Assembly (NCBI RefSeq): GCF_030818255.1 | Contig: NZ_JAUTAG010000001.1 | Span: 1,860,001-1,924,000, forward strand | Length of the DNA stretch: 64,000 nucleotides | Direction of reading: 5' to 3' | Source of the DNA: Microbacterium sp. SORGH_AS_0969 | Lineage (GTDB): Bacteria; Actinomycetota; Actinomycetes; Actinomycetales; Microbacteriaceae | Part shown: positions 7,868 through 17,006 of the stretch, one piece after another | Layout: each line of letters opens with the position of its first letter | How positions within the stretch are numbered: the stretch's first letter is position 1 | The notes under the pieces: generated by a model | The model's input: only the letters and a program-made list of their open reading frames with translations | Databases searched by the model: none | What the model was told of the DNA's origin: nothing | Made by a program: the position numbers and the translations under genes

Positions 7868-9220
7868 TTACTTGTTGACCGAGAAGCCCTGCTCGTTGCC
7901 GTACTGCACGAGCTGGTCCTGCCAGGCGCTGAGGCCCTTGTTCAGGTCGCCCTTGGTGGAGTAGGCCTGGCCGACGGTGTCGTTGAAGATGCTGTTCGCG
8001 TACACCTGGAAGGGCAGGTAGCTCCAGCCCTCGCGCACCTCGCTCGAGGCCTGCGTGAGCACCTCGTTGATCTTCTGGCCACCGAAGTAGTCCGACGCCT
8101 TGTCGACGAAGGAGGGATCGCTCAGCTGGGCGGTCGTGGAGGGGAAGCCGCCGGACTCGGCGAAGATCTTCAGGCTCTCGTCGTCGTTGTTGAGCCACTT
8201 GAGGAAGCCCGCGGCCAGGGCCGGGTTCTTGCTCTGCTTCGTGACCGCCTGGCCACCGCCGCCGTTCTCGGCCGTGACGGCCTTGCCGTCGTAGGTCGGG
8301 ATGGGCGCGACGGCCCACTTGCCGGCACCGTCGGGAACCGACGACTCCAGCACGCCCGGCATCCACGCGCCGATCACGAGCGAGGCGATCGAGCCGTCAC
8401 CGAGGCCCTTGAACCACTCGTCGCTCCAGCTCGGGGTGTCCGAGATCAGGCCGCCCTCGATGAGGCGGTTCCAGTTGTCGGCGAACTTCTTCGAGCCCTC
8501 GTCCTGCAGGTCGACGGTCACGTCGGTGCCGGAGGTCGTGAAGGGCGTGCCGCCGGCCTGCCAGATCATGCTGGTGGTGAAGCCCGCGTCGCCGGTGTCG
8601 GCGGTGATGTACTTCGTCGGGTCGGCCGCGTGCAGCTTCTGCGCTGCCGCGAGGTACTCGTCCCACGTGGTCGGCACCGAGATGCCGTACTGGTCGAACA
8701 CCGACTTGTTGTAGAAGAGGGCCATGGGGCCCGAGTCCTGCGGGAGGCCGTAGATCTTTCCGTCGAAGTCGACCGAGCCCCAGGTGCCGGGGCTGTAGTC
8801 GCCCTTGAGGTCGCCGAAGCCGTACGACGACAGGTCGACGAGCGAGTCCGACAGGGCGAACTGCGGGAAGGCGTAGTACTCGATCTGCACGACGTCGGGA
8901 GCGCCCGAGCCGGCCTTGATCGCGTTCTGGAGCTTCGCGTACTCGTCCTTGTTGGTGCCGGCGTTGACGTAGTTGACCTTGACGTTCGGGTACTTCGCCT
9001 CGAACGCCTTGACCTGCGCCTCGGCCGAGGGCGTCCACGACCAGTACGTGATCTCGCCACCGGCCTCGAGGGCCTTCTCGATGTCGTCGGCGCTTCCGCC
9101 GTTGCTTCCGCCGCCCGTGCTGCCGCCGGAGCAGGCAGTCAGCGCGCCCACCGTCAGCGCGGTCGTTGCGACGGCGAACACGGCCCGCCGCACGGCGGTG
9201 CCCTTGCCCATGAATGTCAT
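7868..9220 (-). CDS. ABC transporter sugar-binding lipoprotein (family 1)
   Basis: A 450-residue extracellular solute-binding protein of the MalE type. A signal peptide with a lipobox (VGALTACSGG, Cys about residue 30) anchors it to the outer face of the membrane. A glycine/serine-rich linker follows, then the binding fold with segments such as ITYWSWTP and YGLPQDSGPMALFYNKSVFDQYG. It delivers oligosaccharide to the two permeases encoded upstream. No dedicated ATPase lies in the cluster; a shared MsiK/UgpC-type ATPase elsewhere is usual in actinobacteria. Start 9220 has GAAGG 7 nt upstream. Confidence 0.93.
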   Translation of the reverse strand: MTFMGKGTAVRRAVFAVATTALTVGALTACSGGSTGGGSNGGSADDIEKALEAGGEITYWSWTPSAEAQVKAFEAKYPNVKVNYVNAGTNKDEYAKLQNAIKAGSGAPDVVQIEYYAFPQFALSDSLVDLSSYGFGDLKGDYSPGTWGSVDFDGKIYGLPQDSGPMALFYNKSVFDQYGISVPTTWDEYLAAAQKLHAADPTKYITADTGDAGFTTSMIWQAGGTPFTTSGTDVTVDLQDEGSKKFADNWNRLIEGGLISDTPSWSDEWFKGLGDGSIASLVIGAWMPGVLESSVPDGAGKWAVAPIPTYDGKAVTAENGGGGQAVTKQSKNPALAAGFLKWLNNDDESLKIFAESGGFPSTTAQLSDPSFVDKASDYFGGQKINEVLTQASSEVREGWSYLPFQVYANSIFNDTVGQAYSTKGDLNKGLSAWQDQLVQYGNEQGFSVNK

Positions 9221-9302
9221 CGGGATTCCTTCACTTCGTTGTTGTGGATGGTGTTGCGTGTTTCCGGGGCAGGACGCTCCGGGTTCGGGAGGAGATCGAG
9301 GG

Positions 9303-10229
9303 TCACTGCTTGACGCTGCCGGCGCTCAGACCGGACTGCCAGAAGCGCTGCAGCACGAGGAAGGCGGCGACGATCGGGATGATCGAGAGCACCGAGCCCG
9401 TGATGACGAGGTTGTAGATGGGCTGCGCCGCAACACCGGTGGCCTGGGCGTTCCACTGGTTGAGGCCGACGGTCAGCGGGTACCACTGCGGGTCGCTCAG
9501 CATGATCAACGGCAGGAAGTAGTTGTTCCACGTCGCGACGACGGCGAACAGCAGCACCGTGACGATGCCGGGGGTCAGCAGCCGGATCGAGATGGTGAAG
9601 AAGGTGCGGAACTCGCCGGCGCCGTCCATGCGGGCGGCCTCGAGGAGTTCGGTGGGAATGGCATCCGTCGCGTACACCCAGATGAGGTACAGGCCGAAGG
9701 GGCTGATGAGCGAGGGGATGATGATCGCCCACGGGGTGTTCGTGAGCCCGAGCTGGCTGAACAGCAGGAACGTCGGCACCGCGAGAGCCGTGCCCGGCAC
9801 CGCGATCGCGCCGAGGACGACCGCGAACACGGCCTTACGTCCGCGGAAGTTGTACTTCGCCAGCCCGTAGCCCGCGAGGGTCGCGAGCAGCGTCGCCCCT
9901 CCCGCGCCGACGACGACGTAGAGCAGCGTGTTGCCGAGCCACCGGACGAAGATGCCGTCGCGGTAGGTCAGCGTCTCGACGATGTTGTCGAACAGGGCGA
10001 AGCTGTTGCCGGGGCCGAGGCCGAACGTCGTGAACAGATCGGCCTGGGTCTTGGTCGCGTTGATGAGCAACCAGAACAGCGGCACGAGTGTGTACAGCAG
10101 GTACAGGCCCATGACGATGCTCAGCACGAGCGACTTCTTGCTGCTCGTGGGGGAGCGGCGGGCGAGACGCGGACCGCGCGAGGTGGTCACGGCGACGGTG
10201 TCGGTACGGGGTGCGGTCGCGGTGGTCAT
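9303..10229 (-). CDS. ABC sugar permease, MalG-like
   Basis: A 308-residue inner-membrane component with six predicted transmembrane segments. The coupling motif for the ATPase is present as EAARMDGAGEFRTFF, matching the family EAAxxDGA-type loop. The start ATG 10229 overlaps the stop of the preceding permease gene (ATGA) and has AGGAGG upstream. The N-terminal 30 residues are polar and Thr-rich and would lie in the cytoplasm. It forms the channel with the permease at 10226-11149. Confidence 0.93.
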   Translation of the reverse strand: MTTATAPRTDTVAVTTSRGPRLARRSPTSSKKSLVLSIVMGLYLLYTLVPLFWLLINATKTQADLFTTFGLGPGNSFALFDNIVETLTYRDGIFVRWLGNTLLYVVVGAGGATLLATLAGYGLAKYNFRGRKAVFAVVLGAIAVPGTALAVPTFLLFSQLGLTNTPWAIIIPSLISPFGLYLIWVYATDAIPTELLEAARMDGAGEFRTFFTISIRLLTPGIVTVLLFAVVATWNNYFLPLIMLSDPQWYPLTVGLNQWNAQATGVAAQPIYNLVITGSVLSIIPIVAAFLVLQRFWQSGLSAGSVKQ

Positions 10230-11149
10230 CGCGCCTCCTGACGGGAGCCGCGCAGCTGCACGACGTAAGCGATGACGGCGGTGATGACGCCCATGATGAT
10301 CGCGATCGTGGCCGCGTAGTTGTACTGCTGACCGGCGAACGAGAGGTTGTAGGCGTACATGTTCGGCGTGAAGAACGTCGAGATCACGTTCGGGGCCAGC
10401 GGCTTGAGGATGTTCGGCTCGTTGAAGAGCTGGAAGCTGCCGATGATCGAGAAGATCGTCGCGATCACGACGGCTCCTCGGACGGCGGGGATCTTGATCG
10501 AGAAGATCGTGCGCCACGCGCCGGCCCCGTCGATGGATGCCGCTTCGTACAGCTCGGTCGGGATCGTCTTCAGCGACGAGTAGAAGATGAGCATGTTGTA
10601 GCCGACGAACTGCCAGGTGACGATGTTGCCGATCGACAGCAGCATCCATTCGGGGAGGAAGGGCTGCACGAACTGCCCGCCGAGCAGGTCGTTGAGGTTG
10701 CGGGTCAGACCAAACTGGTCGCCATAGATGTAGCCCCACATGAGCACCGCCACGACCGCGGGCACCGCGTAGGGGAGGAAGATCACGATCCGGTAGAAAC
10801 CGGCGGCGTGCAGGCGAGCGCTGTCGATCGCGAGGGCTGCCGCGAGCGCGAGGATCAGCATGATCGGCACCTGCACGACGAGGAAGATGCCGACGCGCCC
10901 GAAGCCGTCCCAGAACTTCTCGTCGCCGAACGCGGTGATGTAGTTGGCGAAGCCGACGAACGCGTTGCCGCCGATCAGCTGGTCGCGGAAGAGGCTGAGG
11001 TACACCGAGTACGCCAGCGGCGCGAGGAAGACCAGCGCGAAGACGAGCGCGAACGGAGCGACGAAGAGCCAGCCGCGATCGTCGATACGTGCACGGCGTT
11101 TGCGACGCGGGGGGCGCAGAGCAGGCGGGGGTGCCGCGGTGGTCGTCAT
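10226..11149 (-). CDS. ABC sugar permease, MalF-like
   Basis: A 307-residue permease with six transmembrane segments after a basic N terminus (PPRRKRRARIDD). The EAA loop is EAASIDGAGAWRTIFSIK. It is the first gene of the sugar operon and lies opposite the LacI gene at 11259. Start 11149 is chosen because the hydrophobic protein begins there (MTTTAAPPPALRP) with GAAGAGG upstream; longer in-frame versions would run through the operators. Confidence 0.92.
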   Translation of the reverse strand: MTTTAAPPPALRPPRRKRRARIDDRGWLFVAPFALVFALVFLAPLAYSVYLSLFRDQLIGGNAFVGFANYITAFGDEKFWDGFGRVGIFLVVQVPIMLILALAAALAIDSARLHAAGFYRIVIFLPYAVPAVVAVLMWGYIYGDQFGLTRNLNDLLGGQFVQPFLPEWMLLSIGNIVTWQFVGYNMLIFYSSLKTIPTELYEAASIDGAGAWRTIFSIKIPAVRGAVVIATIFSIIGSFQLFNEPNILKPLAPNVISTFFTPNMYAYNLSFAGQQYNYAATIAIIMGVITAVIAYVVQLRGSRQEAR

Positions 11150-11195
11150 CGTCCAGAGCCTCTTCGTTGGTGCGCATCCCGGCCGGGTCGTCGAG

Positions 11196-11244
11196 ATGTT
11201 GACGTAAACATAACTCCGCCGCGCTAGTGTGTCAACGTCAACAT
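11196..11244. promoter_or_regulatory. Paired LacI-family operators of the sugar operon
   Basis: ATGTTGACGTAAACAT (11196-11211) and GTGTCAACGTCAACAT (11229-11244) are CG-centred 16-bp dyads with centres 33 bp apart. They sit between the divergent permease operon and its LacI gene. The half-site GTCAACAY is shared with the pair at galT, so the two LacI proteins may recognise overlapping sites. Confidence 0.7.
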
Positions 11245-11258
11245 CCCAGGAGGTCACC

Positions 11259-12305
11259 GTGACCGAGACGACGACGACGTCGAGCGTGGTTGCGCCGCGC
11301 GCACGACGGCGCGAGGTGTCGATGGCCGACGTCGCGGCGGCGGCCGGCGTGTCGGGACAGACCGTCTCGCGCGTCGCGAACGGCCGCACCAACGTCGACC
11401 CCGAGACCCGTCAACGGGTCCTGGATGCGATGACCTCGCTCGGATACCGCCCGAACAGCGCCGCGCGCGCCCTGCGCTCGGGACGCTTCCGCAGCATCGG
11501 CGTGATCATGTTCTCGCTGAGCTCGTACGGCAACACGCGCACACTCGATGCCCTGGCGTCGATGGCAGCGGCATCCGGATACTCCATCACCCTCATCACG
11601 GTGCAGTCCGCGTCGCAGTCTGACGTCTCCGGGGCGTTCCTGCGGCTACGCGAACACGCCGTCGACGGGATCGTTATCCTGATCGAGACCCACCGCCTCG
11701 GCGAGACCGAGCTCTCGATCCCCTCGGGGCTGCCGGTCGTGGTCGTCGACTCGAGCGCCGACTACCCCTACGCCGTCGTCGACAACGACCAGGCCCAGGG
11801 TGCGCGCCTGGCCACCGAGCACCTGCTCGACCTCGGCCATGAGACGGTGTGGCACGTGTCGGGCCCGCCCGAGTCGTTCGCCGCCGAGCGCCGCCGCGCG
11901 GCGTGGCGGACCGCCCTGGAAGACCGCGGATGCCGCGTGCCCCCGGTGCAGATCGGCGACTGGACGGCCGAGTCGGGACACGCGATCGGCGAGACGCTCG
12001 CGCAGGATCCGGCGGTCACGGCGGTGTTCGCGGCGAACGACCAGATGGCTCTCGGGGTGATCCGTGCGCTGCATGAGGCCGGGCGCGCGGTGCCGGGTGA
12101 CGTCAGCGTCGTCGGCTTCGACGACATGCCGGAGTCGGCGAACTTCTGGCCCCCGCTCACGACGGTGCGTCAACGCTTCGAGCGCGTCGGCGAAGAGGCG
12201 ATGAGCGCCCTGATCGCCGACATCGAGGGCACCGGCGGCGAGCACGCCCGCACCCTCGTGCCGACCTCGCTCGTGGTGCGGGAGAGCTCGGGCCCGCGGC
12301 GCTGA
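11259..12305 (+). CDS. LacI-family regulator of the arabinoside/galactoside locus
   Basis: A 348-residue repressor. After a Thr- and Arg-rich leader of about 22 residues comes the LacI helix-turn-helix (SMADVAAAAGVSGQTVSRVANG), then the hinge and a sugar-binding sensor domain containing AANDQMALGVIRAL and VVGFDDMPE. Start GTG 11259 has AGGAGG 5 nt upstream (11248-11253); an earlier in-frame GTG at 11229 lies inside an operator. It probably controls the divergent five-gene operon through two CG-centred dyads. The effector is likely an arabinose- or galactose-containing sugar, by context only. Confidence 0.9.
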   Translation: MTETTTTSSVVAPRARRREVSMADVAAAAGVSGQTVSRVANGRTNVDPETRQRVLDAMTSLGYRPNSAARALRSGRFRSIGVIMFSLSSYGNTRTLDALASMAAASGYSITLITVQSASQSDVSGAFLRLREHAVDGIVILIETHRLGETELSIPSGLPVVVVDSSADYPYAVVDNDQAQGARLATEHLLDLGHETVWHVSGPPESFAAERRRAAWRTALEDRGCRVPPVQIGDWTAESGHAIGETLAQDPAVTAVFAANDQMALGVIRALHEAGRAVPGDVSVVGFDDMPESANFWPPLTTVRQRFERVGEEAMSALIADIEGTGGEHARTLVPTSLVVRESSGPRR

Positions 12306-12728
12306 GGTGCGCCGGTCCGCGCGCCGGCGTCGCGTGGCGATGGGAGGAGATCTGGCGACGGGAGGACGGATGCCGCGGCGCGTGTCCTCCCGTCCCGGAG
12401 TCTCCTCCGCTCGCTGGGAGCTGGGCGCGGGCGTGTGACGGGCGGAGCGCCAGGGGCGGGCGGAGGACCTGTGGGCCGGATTCGTCCTCCCTCTGTCCCT
12501 GACCCTCCGCCCATCACGCGGCGCGGCGCCGGCGCGGTGGTGGGGTGCTCGGCCCGAGCATCGCATAGTGGCTCGTGGCGAGCGGAGGAGTTCTGGCGAC
12601 GGGAGGACGGATGCCGCGGCGCGTGTCCTCCCGTCCCGGGATCTCCGCCATTCGCCGGCGCGCGCGAGGAGCTCGACCGCCGCTTCGCCCCGGCGCCAGA
12701 GCCGCGTGGTCCGCGAGACGGCGTCGCG
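12306..12728. repeat. Intergenic block of three GGAGGAC-themed palindromes
   Basis: This 423-bp convergent gap holds no convincing gene. It contains two identical 48-bp segments (12351-12398 and 12592-12639), each a hairpin with arms GACGGGAGGAC/GTCCTCCCGTC around a 16-nt loop. Further outer arms are GGAGGAGA/TCTCCTCC in the first copy and CGGAG/CTCCG in the second. Between them a third hairpin has inner arms GGAGGAC (12462-12468)/GTCCTCC (12484-12490) and outer arms GGGCGGAG (12440-12447)/CTCCGCCC (12505-12512). The array may terminate transcription from both sides; its origin is unknown. Confidence 0.75.
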
Positions 12729-13310
12729 TCAGGCGAGCGGCGGGCCGATGACGAAGTCGGTCGCGGCTTTCCACGGGGCGAGGATGACGGCGTCGCCCGT
12801 GAAGAGGAACGTCTGGTTGTAACGGCCGTCGATCTTGTACGTCAGGTAGGTGCCGCGCGGGCCTTCCTCGGTGAACCAGGCGCTGTCGGTGGTGAGCTCA
12901 GCGACGAGAGCGTCCCAGTCCGTCCGCGACGCCGGCGACCACGTGTAGTAGTCGCCGGCGGGTGACCCATCGGTGGAGCATCTGGGACCCTGTGCGACCG
13001 CGGGGTAGTCCGGGAGTGTGACGGCCCCCTCGGGGAGAACGACGTCGCGCACTGTCTTCCCGGATGCCGGATCCATGATGTTGTCGCACGTCGGGGCCAC
13101 GCGCGCGGAGGCCGGAGCCGTGAGACGCGCATCGGCGGTCGCGCTGACGCTCGGGGTGGGGGTGGCGGACGCCACGGTCGGCGGGGTGGTCCGAGCCGCA
13201 TCGCCCGAGGGCGTGGCATCCGGAACGCACGCCGTGAGAATCGACAACGTCACCCCGGCGAGCGCGAGGATCACGGGTGCTCGACGGGCACGCGGCGAGA
13301 GGGAGGGCAC
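12729..13310 (-). CDS. Secreted lipoprotein of unknown function
   Basis: A 193-residue protein with a typical lipoprotein signal: basic start (MPSLSPRARRAP), hydrophobic core and lipobox ILTAC (Cys about residue 28). A Thr/Pro/Ala-rich linker follows, then a compact domain of about 125 residues with two further cysteines (PTCDNIMD, GPRCSTDG) that may form a disulfide. The domain includes GDYYTWSPASRTDWDALV and ILAPWKAATDFVIG. I do not recognise the family. Start GTG 13310 is the only sensible start before the signal peptide; its ribosome site is weak. It stands alone between repeat-rich gaps. Confidence 0.78.
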   Translation of the reverse strand: MPSLSPRARRAPVILALAGVTLSILTACVPDATPSGDAARTTPPTVASATPTPSVSATADARLTAPASARVAPTCDNIMDPASGKTVRDVVLPEGAVTLPDYPAVAQGPRCSTDGSPAGDYYTWSPASRTDWDALVAELTTDSAWFTEEGPRGTYLTYKIDGRYNQTFLFTGDAVILAPWKAATDFVIGPPLA

Positions 13311-13625
13311 GGGTTCACCGTAGCGCGCCGTGTGACGGGAGCGGCGTCGACCGTATCCCTGCCCCGCTCGCGAGGTCCCTGAGCTCGTCGAAGGGGCCGG
13401 GACGCGTCGCGAGGCCCCGGGCCGTCCCGCGGACTCCGTCCCCGACACGCCGCCCAGGCCCCGACCCCGCCCGCGCGCCGCCCACCGACTCCGCCTGACG
13501 GCACACTGCGCGAGCGCGCCGCTGCCATGCGCGTGACAGTTCGCGCACATCCGTGCAAGCCCGCGCCGGCAATCGCGGTGAGGAGGAGGATGGATGCATC
13601 CGCATCGACCCTCCTGAGGAGACCC
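13311..13625. other. Divergent intergenic region with repeat relics
   Basis: No gene is seen in this 315-bp gap. It contains a solitary copy of TCCCTGAGCTCGTCGAAGGG (13376-13395), which resembles an intergenic motif seen in many high-GC bacteria. It also contains a worn copy of the palindromic element found at 14736-15120: left part GCCGTCCCGCGGACTCCG near 13431 and right part CGACTCCGCCTGACGGC ending near 13503. GAGGAG before the alcohol dehydrogenase start is at the far end. Confidence 0.5.
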
Positions 13626-14672
13626 ATGCACGTCAACGCCTACGCGGCGTCGTCCGCGACCTCGCCCCTCGAGCCCACGACCATCGAGCGTCGTGACGTC
13701 GGCCCGAAGGACGTCCTCATTGACATCGCCTACGCCGGCATCTGCCACTCCGACATCCACACCATCCGCGGCGAGTGGGGCGACGTCCCCTACCCGCTGA
13801 CCGTCGGCCACGAGATCGTCGGCACGGTCGCCGAGGTCGGCTCCGAGGTGACCTCGCACAAGGTCGGCGACCGCGTCGGCGTCGGCTGCATGGTCAACTC
13901 GTGCCGCGAGTGCGACAACTGTCTCGCGGGCGAAGAGCAATACTGCGAGAAGGGCAACATCGGCACCTACGCCGCCAAGGACGTCGACGGCACGATCACG
14001 CAGGGCGGTTACAGCGAGAAGATCGTGGTCGACGAGCACTTCGTGCTGCGTGTGCCCGAGTCGATCCCCTACGAGAAGGCCGCTCCGCTGCTCTGCGCCG
14101 GAATCACGACGTACTCGCCGCTGAACCACTGGAACGCCGGCCCCGGTAAGAAGGTCGCGGTCGTCGGCCTCGGCGGACTCGGCCACATGGCCGTCAAGAT
14201 CGCCCACGCCATGGGCGCCGAGGTCACCGTGCTGTCGCAGACGCTCAGCAAGAAGGACGACGGCCTCAAGATGGGCGCCGACCACTACTACGCGACGAAG
14301 GACGACGACACGTTCGAGAAGCTCAAGAAGAGCTTCGACCTCATCATCAACACCGTCAGCGCCCCGCTCGAGCTCAAGCAGTACCTGGGTCTGCTCGCGC
14401 TCAACGGAACGATGGTGAACGTCGGCGCCCCGCCCGAGCCCCTGCCCATCCAGGTCTTCACGCTGTTCACCAACCGCCGTTCGTTCGCCGGTTCGTCGAT
14501 CGGCGGCATCCGCGAGACCCAGGAGATGCTCAACTTCTGCGCCGAGCACGGCATCGCGCCCGAGACCGAGCTCATCTCGGCCGACCAGATCAACGAGGCC
14601 TACGAGCGCGTGCTGAAGAGCGACGTGCGCTTCCGCTTCGTCATCGACGCGAAGACCTTCGCCCCCGCCTGA
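13626..14672 (+). CDS. Zinc-dependent alcohol dehydrogenase (MDR, cinnamyl-alcohol/YahK type)
   Basis: A 348-residue medium-chain dehydrogenase/reductase, cytoplasmic, probably NADPH-linked and acting on aldehydes and alcohols. Catalytic zinc ligands are Cys40 (GICHSDIH) and the GHE at 61-63. Structural zinc cysteines are Cys93, 96, 99 and 107 in the [10 protein letters not shown]...YC loop. The Rossmann motif is [13 protein letters not shown]. Start ATG 13626 has GAGGAG upstream and gives a length typical of the YahK/AdhC group. It is monocistronic and followed by a palindromic repeat array. The physiological substrate cannot be set; aromatic aldehydes are plausible given the phenylpropanoid genes elsewhere. 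Confidence 0.92.
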   Translation: MHVNAYAASSATSPLEPTTIERRDVGPKDVLIDIAYAGICHSDIHTIRGEWGDVPYPLTVGHEIVGTVAEVGSEVTSHKVGDRVGVGCMVNSCRECDNCLAGEEQYCEKGNIGTYAAKDVDGTITQGGYSEKIVVDEHFVLRVPESIPYEKAAPLLCAGITTYSPLNHWNAGPGKKVAVVGLGGLGHMAVKIAHAMGAEVTVLSQTLSKKDDGLKMGADHYYATKDDDTFEKLKKSFDLIINTVSAPLELKQYLGLLALNGTMVNVGAPPEPLPIQVFTLFTNRRSFAGSSIGGIRETQEMLNFCAEHGIAPETELISADQINEAYERVLKSDVRFRFVIDAKTFAPA

Positions 14673-15187
14673 CCCGGCTCCGGATGCCACGGCCCCGACG
14701 TTCTCCCGAGCGCCGGGGCCGCGGCATCCCTGGCCCCGTGCCGTCGTGCGGAGTTCGTGCCCGCCACGCCGCGAGCGGGGCCGTGGTGTCGGCGTGTCAT
14801 CGACGGATTCCGCCTGACGGCCCGCAGCCCCGGATGCCGTGGCCCGATGTTCTCCCGAGCGCCCGGGGCTGTGGCACAACCGTGCCGTCGTGCGGAGTTC
14901 GTGCCCGCCACGCCGTGGGGCGGGCCGCGGCCCCGGCGTGGCGCCCACGGATTCCGCCTGACGGCCCGCAGCCCCGGATGCCGTGGCCCGATGTTCTTCG
15001 GACTGCCCGGGGCTGTGGCATCCCCCGTTCCCGTGCCGTCGCGCGGAGTTCGTGCCTGACACGCCGCGAGCGGGGCCGTGGTGCCGGCGTGTCTCTCACG
15101 GACTCCGCCTGACGGCCCGCGCATGCACGGGCCCCGCACGCGAAAGCGGCGCCGCCCCGCAGGACGACGCCGCTTTCGACGAGGGGG
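14673..15187. repeat. Tandem palindromic repeat array between adh and pgm
   Basis: This convergent gap holds no gene. Three copies of an about 90-bp imperfect palindrome begin at 14736, 14880 and 15031, giving periods of 144 and 151 bp. Each begins CCGTGCCGTC and ends CCTGACGGCCCGC; the arms carry GCGGAGTTCGTGCC on the left and GGAYTCCGCCTGACGGC on the right. The spacers form a second palindrome with arms GCCCCGG/CCGGGGC. A related array lies at 22198-22730 and a relic at about 13431-13503. Function is unknown; termination or a mobile REP-like origin are possible. Confidence 0.8.
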
Positions 15188-16834
15188 TTACGCCTGGCCG
15201 AGCGCGGCCGACACGACCGCGCGGGCCTCTTCCTGCACCTCGCGCAGGTGCTCCTCGCCGCGAAGCGACTCGGCGTACAGCTTGTAGACGTCTTCGGTGC
15301 CGGAGGGGCGGGCGGCGAACCACGCGGACTCGGTCTGCACCTTCAGGCCGCCGATCGCGGCGCCGTTGCCGGGCGCGTGCGAGAGCTTCGCGATGATCGG
15401 CTCACCCGCGAGTTCGGTGGCGGTCACGGCATCCGGCGACAGCTTCGACAGGGCCGACTTCTGCGCGGGCGACGCGGGGGCGTCGACGCGCTGGTAGGCC
15501 GAGGCACCGAACTCGGCCTCGAGCTCGGCGTACCGCTGCGACGGCGTCTTGCCGGTGACCGCGAGGATCTCGGCGGCGAGCAGGCAGAGCAGGATGCCGT
15601 CCTTGTCGGTGGTCCACACCGTGCCGTCCTTGCGGAGGAACGACGCACCGGCCGACTCCTCGCCGCCGAAGGCGACGGAGCCGTCGAGCAGCCCGGGGAC
15701 GAACCACTTGAAGCCGACCGGAACCTCGAGCAGCTGCCGCCCGAGCGAGGCCGCGACGCGGTCGATGATCATCGACGACACGAGGGTCTTGCCCACGGCG
15801 GCGTCGGCGGGCCAGTTCGGCCGGTGCGAGAACAGGTAGTCGATCGCGACCGCGAGGTAGTGGTTGGGGTTCATCAGCCCCGCGTCGGGCGTGACGATGC
15901 CGTGACGGTCGGCGTCGGCGTCGTTGCCGGTGAGGATGTCGTACTCGTCACGCGCGGCGACGAGTGACGCCATGGCCGACGGCGACGAGGGATCCATGCG
16001 GATCTTCTCGTCCCAGTCCAACGTCATGAACTTCCATGTCGGGTCGACCTCGGGGTTCACGACGGTGAGGTCGAGGCCGTACACCTCGGCGATGAGCGCC
16101 CAGTACTCGACCGACGCTCCGCCGAGCGGGTCGGCGCCGATGCGGACTCCGGCGCTCTTGATCGCGTCGACGTCGATGATGGATGCCAGATCCCGCACGT
16201 ACGCGTCACGGAAGTCGTACTGGCCCAGGCCGTCGAGGTCGATGTCGGCGTGACGGGTGCGCTTCACGCCCTCGAGACCCGCGGCGATGAGCTCGTTCGC
16301 GCGGTCGGCGATCCAGCCGGTCGCATCGGTGTCGGCGGGACCGCCGTGCGGGGGGTTGTACTTGAAGCCGCCGTCGCGGGGCGGGTTGTGCGACGGGGTG
16401 ACGACGATGCCGTCGGCGCGGCCCGCGTCGTCGAGAGCGCGACCGCGGTTGTAGGTGAGGATCGCGTGGCTGAGCGCGGGGGTGGGCACCCACGAGTCGC
16501 GGGAGTCGACGCGCACGTCGACGCCGTTCGCGACGAGCACCTCGATCGCGCTGCGCTCGGCGGGCAGCGACAGGCCGTGCGTGTCACGACCGAGGAACAG
16601 CGGTCCGGTGATGCCCTGCGCGGCGCGGTAGTCGACGATCGCCTGGGTCGTGGCGAGGATGTGGTCCTCGTTGAAGCTCGTGCTCAGCGACGATCCGCGG
16701 TGACCACTGGTGCCGAACGCGACGCGTTGCTCCGGGACCGCGGCATCCGGTCTGCGGTCGTAGTACGCCGCGATCAGTTCGTCGATGTCGATGAGATCGG
16801 ATGCCTCTGCGGGCTGCCCTGCGCGACTGCTCAT
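15188..16834 (-). CDS. pgm: Phosphoglucomutase (alpha-D-glucose-phosphate specific)
   Basis: A 548-residue enzyme interconverting glucose-1-phosphate and glucose-6-phosphate; the length matches the bacterial Pgm group. The N-terminal FGTSGHRG motif is at 40-47, the phosphoserine loop [12 protein letters not shown] has Ser148, the metal loop is [11 protein letters not shown], and the sugar-binding GEESAG and phosphate-binding [11 protein letters not shown] motifs follow. Start ATG 16834 is chosen because the conserved protein begins [18 protein letters not shown]; extensions upstream overlap the opposite response-regulator promoter. It links galactose-derived glucose-1-phosphate to glycolysis. 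Confidence 0.95.
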   Translation of the reverse strand: MSSRAGQPAEASDLIDIDELIAAYYDRRPDAAVPEQRVAFGTSGHRGSSLSTSFNEDHILATTQAIVDYRAAQGITGPLFLGRDTHGLSLPAERSAIEVLVANGVDVRVDSRDSWVPTPALSHAILTYNRGRALDDAGRADGIVVTPSHNPPRDGGFKYNPPHGGPADTDATGWIADRANELIAAGLEGVKRTRHADIDLDGLGQYDFRDAYVRDLASIIDVDAIKSAGVRIGADPLGGASVEYWALIAEVYGLDLTVVNPEVDPTWKFMTLDWDEKIRMDPSSPSAMASLVAARDEYDILTGNDADADRHGIVTPDAGLMNPNHYLAVAIDYLFSHRPNWPADAAVGKTLVSSMIIDRVAASLGRQLLEVPVGFKWFVPGLLDGSVAFGGEESAGASFLRKDGTVWTTDKDGILLCLLAAEILAVTGKTPSQRYAELEAEFGASAYQRVDAPASPAQKSALSKLSPDAVTATELAGEPIIAKLSHAPGNGAAIGGLKVQTESAWFAARPSGTEDVYKLYAESLRGEEHLREVQEEARAVVSAALGQA

Positions 16835-17006
16835 GTGCCCAGTCTGCCCGGTGCATCCGACATGCGCACACGCGACGACACATTCCAAGGGAATCCGTTG
16901 TCGTCGCGGGCCCGTCGGCGGGGTCTCACCCGGTTCATCGTCCGAGAGGGCGCGCTCGGACATGCATCACTCACCCCATCCACGCGAATACGTCATACTC
17001 ATCGCC

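Noticed and set aside
12729..15062. A 777-codon minus-strand frame spanning adh
   Set aside because: It is antisense to alcohol dehydrogenase and translates the palindrome array. Only the part from 13310 downward has a signal peptide and a sensible start.
14736..15120. Repeat array considered as CRISPR
   Set aside because: The units are long palindromes of about 90 bp in periods near 150 bp with related, not unique, spacers; no cas genes lie nearby.
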